From NCBI GenBank assembly GCA_002049455.2, contig KV918906.1, positions 62,001 through 126,000 on the forward strand: a stretch of 64,000 bases of DNA, written 5' to 3'. The position numbers and the translations under genes were made by a program. Positions within the stretch are counted from its first letter, which is position 1. Each line of letters begins with the position of its first letter. Below are positions 54,384 to 64,000 of the stretch, in pieces. The notes below the pieces were generated by a model that was given only the letters and a program-made list of their open reading frames with translations, did not search any database and was not told where the DNA came from. The DNA is from Porphyra umbilicalis. Taxonomy: Eukaryota > Rhodophyta > Bangiophyceae > Bangiales > Bangiaceae.

Positions 54384-56815
54384 TACCTATACACACCGCC
54401 GCGGCGCCGCGGCGGTCACGGAGGGTCGGCCACGAGCCCGTGACCGATGGGCTCCACGGTCGGCCGGTTCAGTCGTCGGCCTTGAGGATAAGCAGTCAGT
54501 GAGCGTCATCTGCGTTCTGAATTCAATGCCCACGAGTATGTGCGACGACCACAGGCCATGGGTGGGTCTGCCGACCCCGCCCTTCTTTTTTGTCGTGGCC
54601 CAAGGGCCGCCGTGCCACGACGAGCTTCCAGCGGAGAAGCGCCGCTGCCGCTGCCGATGGCGCACATGGATTGGGGAGGGATACAGCCCTCTGGTGGAGA
54701 GCACCCTCGCGACTCGTGATTCGGGCAAAATTCAATGTCGCTGCCGAACCTCGCTGACGTGTCTCACGCGTCAGCCCGATTGGATACCAGCATAGGCAGG
54801 CACGGCGCTGGGGGCGATTCCTTTTGTTGTCTCACGGGGGTTCTCGCCACCCGCCGACGCACGGTAGCAGGGGCGACGCCGCTTTGTGCGGCGCACAACC
54901 CCCACGCGCAACGACGGATGCGGCTCGCTTGAGTTTTTTCATCGAAGGCGCCGGTGACCCATCAGTTCAGCGCATGGTGTGAGAGAGGCGACTCGGATTG
55001 CCCACTCGGCCGCCAACGGTGTTGAGTGGGGATGCGGGCCGCTCTTCCTGGGACTCGCGGTGGGACGCATAGTCCCGCCATATGCTGCCAGAGATATGAC
55101 TCGGTGGATCGTCAGAAGTATCGACAAGCCGAACAGGAGTCACTCCCGTTCACCCTCGCGTTCGGGGGCGTCGCCCCAAACAGGAGTTTCTCCCGTGCTA
55201 GACGCGCTCGGGGTTAGTTCCTCGTCACGAGGGTCTATACACTGTAGCCTCAACTTGGATGATCTTGTAAGAAGCGTGTCAAATCTACCAGTTCTGGATC
55301 AGGAGTACCTATGTATCTTCAATTACACTTCGAGCGCTGATGTGCGACAACACATTCGACCCTCGATGAGTCGCACCTGTGGACGCGACGACGGCGAGTC
55401 GGAGAAATGGTAATATCAACTGTGCTCTACATGCAATAAGCTGGAGATCCCGATGAAACCTCTCAGAAGCGGGGCAATGTCCATTCCTCACGATCAAGCC
55501 ATTCTACACGCCTGCACTGGCCGTGATCTACAGATCGTCATCGAGACCGTCTCACGACTGTAAGCGTTACGGTCAGAGCCTGGCATCGACTGCCCCGGAT
55601 AGGACTTCCTCCCGTTCTGCCTTCCCTGGAAGAACGACAGTCGCTCCTATTCGGGCGGCCTCCGAACGGGACTCCCATTTGGCCTCCCGCTCTTGATGCA
55701 GCCTTTGTGACAATCGGGGTGCTCCCACGGGTGCGTCCTGGCCTGGTCGATAGTGCCGGCGTGCGCTGTCCTTGAAGGGGCCGGCATTTGGACTGGTCCG
55801 AGATTCTAGTGACCGAGATGACTGACTTCTTCGACGGCTGCCCAGACCATGCCATGTTCATCAGACTGCGTCGGGCATGAAAGTCTGCCAAATTGCTGAA
55901 TCGATGGAAGCGCGGTCTGACCTCAAAACCACCCATCGCTGACATATCAAAACGAACGGATTTCTCGTAACTCTCGTGGAGTCAAGTGAAGTTCGTGTCC
56001 CCAGGATTGAGGCCCAATGCTCGTGCTTCGGGGTTTCTCAAAGACTAAATTGAGGCGAGACTTGCACATGCAGACGACCCAATACAGTGTGTATTCGACT
56101 ATGCGACGCGGGGTCACTTTATAGTAGCCTGCTTCGAATTCACATTTAGATCATCATTTGGGGTGTGTCACTGCAAGATTGGGTGCAATACCACCGTACT
56201 TGCGCCCGGTTGTGGTCTCGCTACTTGCACCGACTCAAAGCCGACGCGCTGCAAGCAAAAGGTGCCAAAGCCTACTGAGACGGTGTTTGCCATCAGCGTC
56301 ATCAAACAAACGACAGAAAAAAATAGCTCTTCAGCTACGCTAGTCTTCGTCCTCTCCTGCGAGAACCATATCGACCTCCTGAGCGGTGGTGCTCACGTCA
56401 TCCTCGACGACAAACCACCTCTCCACCGCACGGCCTCTCTCTTCCTCCGACACCCCCACAAAGTCTTCAACCAAACCAGTGTTTGCCGCGGAGAGACCAC
56501 CTCTGACACGTCCGTATGGACGCTGTCAGCTACAGGTAGAGAACCCCATGCAGCTGTGTGTGCACCACAGCGGCGATTTTGTTAGTCGCGACTCAGAGAC
56601 CCCGCCAACACGACTGGGGTAGTTGATGATCGGTGGGGGGAAAAGGGCCGCGGGCAAGCAGATGGTACTGTAGTTTGATGGTGGGGGGATGGTGTGCGGT
56701 GCGGTGGCGACGGAGGCTGTCTCACTGCATGACAACGGGGGCACTTGCTTCGTGTCTGGGTCAGCAGTCCCACGGAATGACTTGGCTGCAGTGTATTTAA
56801 TTCCAGTAAGGACCG
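54384..56815. other. Gene-poor stretch
   Basis: No supported gene. Short frames occur on both strands. A plus-strand frame at 56163-56585 (ETVFAISVIKQTTEKNSSSA, LVFVLSCENHIDLLSGGAHV) reads somewhat like protein but has no recognisable family. No further complete transposon ends were identified. Confidence 0.4.
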
Positions 56816-56848
56816 GCTCGTTTATACGACCCGGTCGTATAAACGAGC
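56816..56848. repeat. Near-perfect palindrome, 16-bp arms
   Basis: GCTCGTTTATACGACC is followed after one base by its exact reverse complement. Only 18 bases separate it from a second palindrome. Additional short symmetry (GACCGG and CCGGTC) surrounds and overlaps it. Confidence 0.9.
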
Positions 56849-56866
56849 GCCCTACTATCGAATACT

Positions 56867-56906
56867 CGCCTTCACGTTGCCAACTTGAGTTGGCAACGTG
56901 AAGGCG
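56867..56906. repeat. Near-perfect palindrome, 19-bp arms
   Basis: CGCCTTCACGTTGCCAACT is followed after two bases by its exact reverse complement. Together with the palindrome at 56816-56848 it forms a tandem pair of hairpins. No gene is recognised across it. Confidence 0.9.
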
Positions 56907-59024
56907 ATTTGGCGACATCGTTGCACTCCGTGCCTTCTCTTTGACATCGGGGACTCTTCTTGGCGAGGAAAAAGGCTACCAGTGGTTGAACTCCAGGAAG
57001 TGCTTCGAAAAGTGGTCATTGGTGTGAACAGCGACATCAGGCATGAATACCCATCGGACTCTTGTCCGTTCTGATTGGACACGCGAGTCAGCGGGGACCT
57101 CGATTTCATCCGTCATCCGAGTCTCTGAGTTGTTTGTGCAATATGAGGAGGTACAGGGGGCGCATCAGGCCACAGGAGCGACGCCCAATCTCGCAGAGGA
57201 ACTGCATGTCAGGCCACGTCGGACGGCCGGGCCCGAAGCGCCGTGGCCTAATGGCTGGCTGCCTGTGCCGGCTCGGTCCGCTCGCCGATCTGGTCCCTGA
57301 CCTTATAATTCACCTCTTGACTCGGCTGGCCAATGCGGCGATGGTTTAAAACGGGCATACGCTGATCCCTTCCCCTCCATGCACGCGTCGCGCGGCCTCT
57401 CGCCGCGGGCAATGTCGGTTCCCAAGCGTGAGTGGTCGACCACAGCTGCCTTCGCGACGGTTGCAGTGATGGTCGGCTCTGCATCTCGCTCACACCGCTG
57501 CTCCGGCCTCGTCAGGACTCCCCCCGGTTCCGCGCTGCCCTCCCGTGGGCGCCTGATGCACGTGGTCATCCCACCTCTCGATTCGCCTTTGCGTGGCGAT
57601 GCTCTGGCCGCCGCGTGGCGCCTAGCGCCTCCCGTCACGGATCCGCCCGGAGCATGCGCCACCCGCGCGTCTGGCGCGTCTCCAGTGCGGTCCCCCCGCC
57701 GTGGCGGAGCCCCACGGGGGTGGCGTCGGTCCCGCCGCCGCCGCCGCAGCCGCCACCACCCGCCCCCCGTTGAGTGGCGGGTGGCGCATGGGGCCGATCC
57801 CGGCGGCGGCTGCCGTTCAACTCACTCGGCGCCACGCCGCCGGCGGGCCAGCGGGGATTGGCCTGCGCGGGCGCACACTGGCGGGGCGCCGCGTCTGGTG
57901 CCCCCGTCCACTGGGGGGGCTTGAAACGAGCGGCGCGGCAGCCTGCGCGGCCAGGCGGGCGACCGCAGCGCCGGGCTACGCGACGGCCCGCAGGAGAAGC
58001 CACCCGGGTACCTACCCGCTGCCCACGAGGCGGTGCCGGCCCCCCCGTGGGGCGTGGGGGGCCACTCAGGCAGACCCGCTGGCTGGCGCTGGATGAACCG
58101 CGGCGGCAGAGGCGGTGGCCGCCTCGTGCGCCCGCCTCTTGTTGACACCCGCCCGCCACCTCACGTGGGTGGGGGGGGGGCAGAGGGCTTTGTTCCTTGC
58201 CGCCGCCGGCCGCCGATACGCACTTGCGCGGGGCAACTGCAACGCTGAGGCGCCCGCCGGCGGCCACGCACAACAAGTCACTGGAGCCCCGGGTGACGGC
58301 GGCGTTGGCGGCGCCGGCGGCGCCGGCGGCGCCGGCTACGGCGGCACTGGTATCGCTGGGGACTGGGTGGGGGGGTGGGCAGGGGAGCGCTTGCGAATGG
58401 CACCCGCTCCTGCCGTGCGCTGGTCGGCACTCCGACGCACCACTACGCAATGTACCCGCCGCTGCAGTAGCGGCCGCTGGGGGCCGTTTGGGGACGGGGT
58501 AAGGGGGGTGTAGCGCGCCGCACAGAGTGGCAGAGGCCTTGTGGGGTGTGGGGCTGATGCTCTCGCCCGCGTGGCGGGTGCGGGGGTGGTATGCTCCCCT
58601 TTGGTGCCCCGCCGCGCGGCCCGGTCGCCACACACCAGGCGGCGGGCGGGCGGCGCGCCACACTGGCGCCCGGCGGCCGTGCGTGACGCGCGCGGCCGCC
58701 ATCCCCGCCCCGACGGCCCGGCGCGGCCGGGCGGCAAGAGTACAAATAGGGGAGCCGGCCATTGGGGAGCGATGCGGTACTGCGTCCGCCTCCACCAAAG
58801 CTCGGCGCAGTGCGCTCAGGACCCTGTGGTGCTCACAAATATCCACCGACTTCCCTCACCGTCGTCGTATCTCCCTCTCTGTTTCCCTTGCACCCATCGG
58901 CCGCGAGTTGTGCAAGTATCGCTTGTCACACTGCCGACGATAGCGCGTTGGCCCTCTCCCCCACACTCGCCGCCCTGCCTCTTCTTCAGCCCGACGGGCG
59001 CCCTGCTGCCGTCTCCCCCACGCC
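56907..59024. other. Spacer upstream of the LPMO-like gene
   Basis: No gene can be supported. A minus-strand frame 57635-58846 (403 codons) is long but starts at GTG, consists of Pro/Ala/Arg/Gly runs, and competes with equally long frames on plus. The last few hundred bases before 59025 are C/T-rich and probably hold the promoter and 5' leader of the next gene. Confidence 0.45.
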
Positions 59025-60647
59025 ATGGCATTCTTCCCACGCCTCACTGGCCGCAGGCCGACGCTGATGGCGACGGCGGCGCTGCTCGCAACCGTGACGG
59101 CGCTGGCTACGACGGCGCCCGCTCCGGCGGCCGCCCACAGCTTCCTGTCCATGCCGCTCCCCATCTCCCGCCTCGACGGCTGCCGCATTGGCGGCGTAGG
59201 CGGCACGCCCGGCCACTGCCCCGGCCCCTGCCCCAACTCTGACTTCCGCCCCGACACCAGCTCCAAGAACCCCGCCGCCATCTACCGCCGCGGTAGCCAG
59301 TACGAGGTGCGGTGGACACGCAACAACCACGAGGGCGGCATTGTCCGCTGGGCCATGGTCCCCGTGTCGGAGATGTGGGACATGGGCAGCCACGAGCGCA
59401 ATGCCTTCCACTGGAGCTGCTGGAACATCAACCGGTTCAAGTGTGGTGCGATGGACCACAACCGGGATTGCTACTTTGACACGTCCAACATGGCCTTTAA
59501 AGACCAATTGCGGATCCCCAACAACCTACCCGACGGGGACTACGTGCTCGGTTGGACGTGGTATGGGGGCGGTGAAGGGCCGGTGGGGAAGCAGGCCATC
59601 TTTGGCGATTACTATGACTGCTCGTACGTGCGCGTCGAGGGCGGCAACCCCCTCGCTGACAAGCACATCCCGACCTTCTCAGGCGACGCGACTGGCACCT
59701 GCCTCTCGACCGTCAACCGGCCCGGTATTTGCAAGCGGGAACCTTGCGCGCCGATGCCCTATGTTCGGCGGCGGGTGCCCGTCGAGTTTGAGGGCGGCCG
59801 CCACCCGCCACCCATCTACGCCTCCAACTTCCCCAACGTCGCTACGCAGTACCGGTACGACTATGATTACACTGTCGCCACCCAGAGCGTCTTCTCGGAG
59901 GCGGCCGTCAAGCCCGCTGGGAGCTCCGTGCGGGTTCGCGAGCTCCGCCTCGTCGACATTAACAGCAACCAGATCATGTGGTTCGCGGACCTGACCAAAC
60001 CGATCAAGTTTGGCTACGACGCCAAGCTGTCGATTATGGCCGAGGTGTCGGGACCCGTCAAGCGGGTTGAGTGGTTCATCAACAGCCGCAAGACGCACCA
60101 GGATACGGGGGCACCCTTCTCGATCGCGGGTGACTTTCGCGACCGCTTTTATGAGATGAAGCACGCCAAAACCGACCGCCGCATGTTCATCACCGCCCGC
60201 GCCATTGGGCCGGACGACCACGAGGACTACCTGTCAACGGACATTGTCTTTTTCAAGGACGGGGGCGTTCCGTCCCAGTACATTGGCAACTCGAAGCGAA
60301 TGGCGCTGCCAGAGGCGGCGCGGGCGGCGCGGCTCGCCGCCGGAAAGTTTGTCCGTGGCCGCCCGCCCATGCCTCCCGCCGAGGCGGTTGTGACGGCCGA
60401 CCGCACCGCCGACGCCAATGCCGATGCAGAGGCGGCAGCGGCGCCCGCCGCCACGGCTTTGGCGCGGACGGCCAAGGTCCCCGCCGCCTCGGTCGTCCAC
60501 GCCGCCGCCGCCGCCCCGGCCGAGGCCGTCGTGCGGATAACCAAGCGGGCCACCGCCGCCAAGGCGGTGGCCCGGCAAGCAACGTTCGCCGCCAAGGGGA
60601 CCCGGCAAAGGAGAGTCGCTGCCGCCGCCGTCTCGCCCGCCGCCTGA
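59025..60647 (+). CDS. LPMO-like secreted protein with Ig-like domain
   Basis: Intronless frame of 540 codons from ATG 59025 (GCCATGG context). A signal peptide ends at AAA|HSFLSMPLPISR, so the mature protein begins with His38, the first ligand of the copper histidine brace of lytic polysaccharide monooxygenases. The second ligand is expected at His102 in TRNNHEGGIVRWAMVP, and the axial aromatic residue near Tyr180 in DYVLGWTWYGG. Cys pairs (C53, C65, C69, C132, C140, C149, C199) fit a secreted fold. LPMOs cut crystalline polysaccharides oxidatively; here the substrate is unknown. Residues about 265-430 form a beta-rich Ig-like module (VEWFINSRKTHQDTGAPFSI), similar to modules appended to carbohydrate-active enzymes. 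The last 100 residues are Ala/Lys/Arg-rich. The exact LPMO family is not decidable by eye, and copper chemistry is inference from the His positions. Confidence 0.8.
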   Translation: MAFFPRLTGRRPTLMATAALLATVTALATTAPAPAAAHSFLSMPLPISRLDGCRIGGVGGTPGHCPGPCPNSDFRPDTSSKNPAAIYRRGSQYEVRWTRNNHEGGIVRWAMVPVSEMWDMGSHERNAFHWSCWNINRFKCGAMDHNRDCYFDTSNMAFKDQLRIPNNLPDGDYVLGWTWYGGGEGPVGKQAIFGDYYDCSYVRVEGGNPLADKHIPTFSGDATGTCLSTVNRPGICKREPCAPMPYVRRRVPVEFEGGRHPPPIYASNFPNVATQYRYDYDYTVATQSVFSEAAVKPAGSSVRVRELRLVDINSNQIMWFADLTKPIKFGYDAKLSIMAEVSGPVKRVEWFINSRKTHQDTGAPFSIAGDFRDRFYEMKHAKTDRRMFITARAIGPDDHEDYLSTDIVFFKDGGVPSQYIGNSKRMALPEAARAARLAAGKFVRGRPPMPPAEAVVTADRTADANADAEAAAAPAATALARTAKVPAASVVHAAAAAPAEAVVRITKRATAAKAVARQATFAAKGTRQRRVAAAAVSPAA

Positions 60648-61429
60648 GTGTGATTGCATCCAACACCCGCGGTGTGACTGTCGTACGACATAGAACACAA
60701 CATAATAAGCTTTTCTCGCTCACGCCTTTTCCAGGTGGCGCGGATTTGAGAAAGCCCGGCTACATGACACAAATTGGATGAAAGCGCCCCGACTCCTGCG
60801 GTGGTCTCAGAAGCTCTCGTGGCCGCCGATCGTGGAAGTGGCAATTGGAAGGCTTGTATTGAATGACAGAAAGGCAGACTATTGCAAGATTGCCTTGTAC
60901 GAGGACCTTTGTCGTCGTGCTGCCACCCTTTCATCCACCCCTCCCGCCCCATCGAGTGAAGTCGCTTGACAGACACCCCCACCCTTGAACACTCACCTGG
61001 CAGAGCAGGACCCCTGCTCAACGACGCTATAGGGTGGTAGAGACTGGAACGTGACCCCGTAGCCGTTTCTGTATGGATATCAATTTCTCTGGGTACTTTC
61101 TGAGATAGCCGTATGTAACCCGTGCGTTCGGCATGGCATCGTGTTTCCTGGTCAATGTTGCCCCGGCAAGATGGGAAGGTACCGAGCCGACCGCTATTGG
61201 TTTGGGCTGTAGGCGGCAGCAAAGCTAGCCATCCACTTGGCCTCTTCAATCCCATCGCGTTCGACCGTCCTGATCAGGCGAATCGGAAATGAGTTTCACA
61301 ATGTCGGGTGGTCTGGTGTGTGCGTGTCGCAGGCCCATTGGCCCCAAGAGCCTTTCGGCTCGAAGAATGAGCGTTGTGGAGGGGGGGAAGTGGAGAGAAC
61401 CTGAACTCAGCCGACAGCCGCGGTACCAG
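60648..61429. other. Downstream spacer
   Basis: No supported gene. Even base composition and short frames. It presumably contains the 3' untranslated region of the LPMO-like gene. Any long terminal repeat belonging to the adjacent fossil would be expected here but was not recognised. Confidence 0.45.
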
Positions 61430-61980
61430 CCAATAGAAGGCATTAGTTGGTCGTGCCACCCAATGGAGTGTTCAGAAATCCAAAAGAGCCGCTTGAGGCA
61501 GGCTTGACTAGGCGTGCGCTCCACGCGCGTGTTGCTCCGACAAGGGCAGCGCTGGCGGCTCTTGTCCATGGTGAACTGGTCAATACCACTGCCCAGCACA
61601 CAAACAGTACACAGCGGGGTGGTTGAGAGCCAGTACGCCACACCCAGCCGACGGCTTGATAGTTATGTTTCAGAACAAAACACAGAAGTAGACCTTGGCA
61701 GCAGCACTTGGCCGATAGCTCTGCCCCAATACCATGCACGTGCCCATGGGACCGCAAGCTGCCACGCAGTCGAGGCCCGCCTGCTGCAAGCCACAGCACT
61801 GGCACTGCGAAGAACTAATTCAATGCGCATGGCTCCGTGCACATACCTTTGTCTTCCCACTGGCACACGCAGCAGCTTTGAGACACAACCAGGAATGCCC
61901 CACTCGTGACCACCTACCAAGTGCCCACCGATGAAAACGTCGACACTACCCACTGGATGGTCGTTGGCCGACGCGCGCAT
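61430..61980 (-). mobile_element. Possible Ty1/copia pol fossil (broken)
   Basis: On the minus strand, pieces resemble the end of a Ty1/copia polyprotein in the right order: a stretch like the end of the reverse transcriptase (around 61850-61740), then one like the RNase H segment (around 61570-61480). The resemblance is faint and spread over several frames. No terminal repeats were found. The element is clearly broken, with several breaks, and looks old. Confidence 0.3.
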
Positions 61981-63754
61981 GAAAACGTACGGTCCCCCCC
62001 CACCGCTCCCGTTGCCAACTATGTCCGCATCGCGACCGTCTGGCGCCAGTTGTTCACCCTAGCAGCCACACACGTGCGAGTGTCACCTCGGAGCGGGAGC
62101 GGCAGTCCTTGCTGCCGACGTCCCCCGCCACCGCCCCCGTTCATGACTTTTCCTTGTCCGCCACGGACTGGCCGCCGGGCGGGACTTGGTGCGCCGACAC
62201 CAACAAGGCCGTCGCCACCCCACCAAGCAGCCAATGGGTCCTCCACGCCAGAGGAGAGCACCCTGCCTGGTCCCGCACGAGCGCCACGTCCACCTGGCCA
62301 GCAGTCTCGACCGAAGACGTGCGCATCCGCAGCGCACAGAGGTAGCGCACCGCGCTGCACCGCACGTTCCCAACGGCTGCCCCCCCCCCCCCTTGGTGCC
62401 GCACCGCACGCATGGTGGCGGCAGTGCGGCGGCCAACGCGGCCCCAGCCGCCGTCTGCGGGCTCACGCGGACGGCAGCGCCCCTGCACCCGTCCCCGCTC
62501 GCCCGCCCCAAAGAGCGGGGTCGCCACAGGCGGAGCGGCGACCGTGGCCGCACCGGCCGACCGGCCGGCCGCCCGTTGACAGTGGCGGCGGGACGGCACA
62601 GGCCGCGCGCCGGCGCGCCGTGCCGGCGCGTCAACGAGGCGGCAACGACGTATCCGGGAACAAGGGCGCGGCCGGGCGGCTGGAAGGGCGGACAACCCTC
62701 TGGCACTGGCACGGTTGCACTGACTGCCCGTCCGGCACCGCGGGCCGCCGCGTTGCCGACAGCCACGGGGGCGCCACGTCACGGGGCCGACGCCCGGGCG
62801 GAAGCAGCCGTTACGCCGCGTTCTTGGTCGGCCGCCGCGCACGGCGAGGCGGATCAGAACCCAATGGCCACGGCTCTCTTCTCTTTTCCTATGCGCTGGG
62901 AAATGGAAGCGCAATACCCGGGCTGCATGTGCAGTCCATCCGGGTAAATCCTCTTTTACACCCACGTCCTCGCCCTGCCTTGGCCGCGCAATGCAATCCG
63001 TGTCGCCCCCGCCACCGCCCAGACTGCATTGACGGCGGCAGGCGGCGGCATGGTGCGCTTCACACCAATGCAGGGCCACACCCCTCCCATCTTCCCTGCT
63101 GTGCGCGTAGTCCTGGGCACCCGGACGCGCACTTGTCGCGGCGCGCCGAGCCGTCCCGACGCCCAGCGTATTGCTAACCGTGTCGCTCGTTGCCCGTATG
63201 GCGTGCCTCTGAGGCGACGGATGGCCACGTCCATGACCATTGGGGTGCCCCGAATGCATTGCGGCGGCAGCGGCGGCGACGGCGACGGCGGGGGCGGAGC
63301 TGGCGGAATCCTGCTTCTCCGAGTGGTGGGATGAGCGCGCTCTGCGTTGACTCCTCCCGTGCCTCGCGCTCCCGGTGGCTGCGGCAGGCGATTGTCTTGC
63401 GGCTGGCTGCCGGCGTGAGCATGGACGGCAGCGGACGCCGTGGGGGGGATGCGCCGCAGACGGGGCGGGTGGCGGGCGGCGCCAGCAGCGGCTGTACGCC
63501 GCCGCCCCTCCGTCTGCTACCCGCCGGCGGCGGTTGGGGTCGCCCGCCCAAGACCGGCGCCAGTACAAGAGGGCTGCCAGCGGCCGCCGTCAATCCCATC
63601 CGCTGACCTCATTCCACACAGCGCCACGCCCACACTAGACTACTCACCCGCCGGCGCCGCACCTGCGCTTCCTTCTCGGTTGGCGGTACCTGCCCCGCCC
63701 CCCCCCCCCCGCCACGTTTTCTCTTCATCGTCAATCACCTTCCCCCCTCCGACG
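61981..63754. other. GC-rich spacer with unsupported frames
   Basis: Frames of 200-475 codons overlap on both strands (for example 61906-63177 on plus and 62141-63568 on minus), made of Arg/Pro/Ala/Gly with no motif. A plus-strand piece at 63029-63334 (MVRFTPMQGHTPPIFPAVRV) is the most protein-like. The end of the block is upstream DNA of the gene starting at 63755. Confidence 0.4.
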
Positions 63755-64000
63755 ATGACGTCGCCCATGGGCCCCGGCCGCACCACCGCGGTGGCGGTGG
63801 CCGCGTCGGTGGTGACAACCATTGGCTTCCTCGTCGTCACGACGGCCGTGTCGGGCCCCGCGGTGCTGCCGGCGCCCGCCATGCACGCGGCCGTGGCGGA
63901 CGCGGCTGCCACCCTCGGTCGCCAGCTGCGCGCCGAGTGGTCGGCGGCGGCAGCGACCAAGCTCGACGCCGCCGACCACGAGGCGGCCGTCGCTCGCCTC
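63755..64000 (+). CDS. Start of a membrane-anchored or secreted protein (partial)
   Basis: An ATG at 63755 opens a frame that runs without a stop to the edge of the window (82 codons). Residues 10-35 (TTAVAVAASVVTTIGFLVVT) form a hydrophobic segment that could be a signal peptide or a signal anchor. It is followed by Ala-rich sequence with helix-like ATLGRQLRAEWSAAAATKLD. No domain can be named from this part. The lack of stops, the GC-rich codon use and the well-formed N-terminus make a real gene likely. Confidence 0.6.
   Translation, partial: MTSPMGPGRTTAVAVAASVVTTIGFLVVTTAVSGPAVLPAPAMHAAVADAAATLGRQLRAEWSAAAATKLDAADHEAAVARL

Noticed and set aside
57635-58846. 403-codon minus frame upstream of the LPMO-like gene
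   Set aside because: GTG start, low complexity, competing frames on the other strand, no family signature.
1-64000. CRISPR arrays, riboswitches, ribosome binding sites, tRNA and rRNA genes
   Set aside because: Introns and gene content show eukaryotic nuclear DNA, and no sequence resembling these features was seen on reading. A tRNA covariance-model scan would be decisive and was not possible.

Overview
The window is nuclear eukaryotic DNA. Its protein genes have GT-AG introns of roughly 140-270 bases, very GC-rich exons full of Ala/Gly/Pro runs, and wide spacers packed with DNA transposons. A type II (plant/alga-type) metacaspase, a nucleotide-sugar transporter, an omega-amidase and an LPMO-like secreted protein point to a GC-rich alga. 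A bangiophyte red alga (Porphyra/Neopyropia-like) is my best guess; this is inference and the sequence does not prove it. I saw no tRNA, rRNA, CRISPR array or bacterial operon.

Layout. 0-4.2 kb: a MITE end, a fold-back repeat and gene-poor DNA. 4.2-7.5 kb: two convergent genes, a low-complexity unknown protein (+) and a membrane-anchored methyltransferase-like protein (-). 7.5-12.4 kb: GC-rich spacer with short tandem repeats. 12.4-17.5 kb: convergent SLC35-type nucleotide-sugar transporter (+) and C2-like protein (-). 17.5-22.5 kb: spacer, then endonuclease V (-). 22.5-42 kb: a transposon-rich zone of lower GC with three copies of one hAT-like family (one copy carrying two further insertions, one carrying a nested hAT MITE), a Tc1/mariner-type MITE, a core-deleted Tc1 copy, fragments of a 2OG-Fe(II) oxygenase-like gene and a decayed RecQ helicase. 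43.4-46.5 kb: two decayed F-box/LRR-like genes. 46.6-47.6 kb: a hAT element with a BED-finger remnant. 47.9-49.5 kb: omega-amidase (-). 50.2-52.4 kb: type II metacaspase (+). 53.1-54.4 kb: a Tc1-type element with both inverted repeats. 59.0-60.6 kb: LPMO-like gene (+). 61.4-62.0 kb: a faint Ty1/copia fossil. 63.75 kb to the edge: the start of a further membrane or secreted protein gene.

The intact genes do not form one pathway. They look like unrelated housekeeping or cell-surface functions: sugar-nucleotide transport, a possible polysaccharide methyltransferase and an LPMO in the secretory route; DNA repair; nitrogen metabolism; a stress protease.

Two general points. First, four host genes (unknown at 4.2 kb, transporter, endonuclease V, omega-amidase) each change frame once inside a long C or G run, and each time the sequence behaves as if exactly one base were missing. 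Homopolymer under-calling in the assembly is the simplest explanation. Second, the most unusual items are a 6-base microexon inferred in the metacaspase, the hAT-like repeat family with 8-bp target duplications and a shared open frame, and two adjacent near-perfect palindromes at 56.8-56.9 kb.
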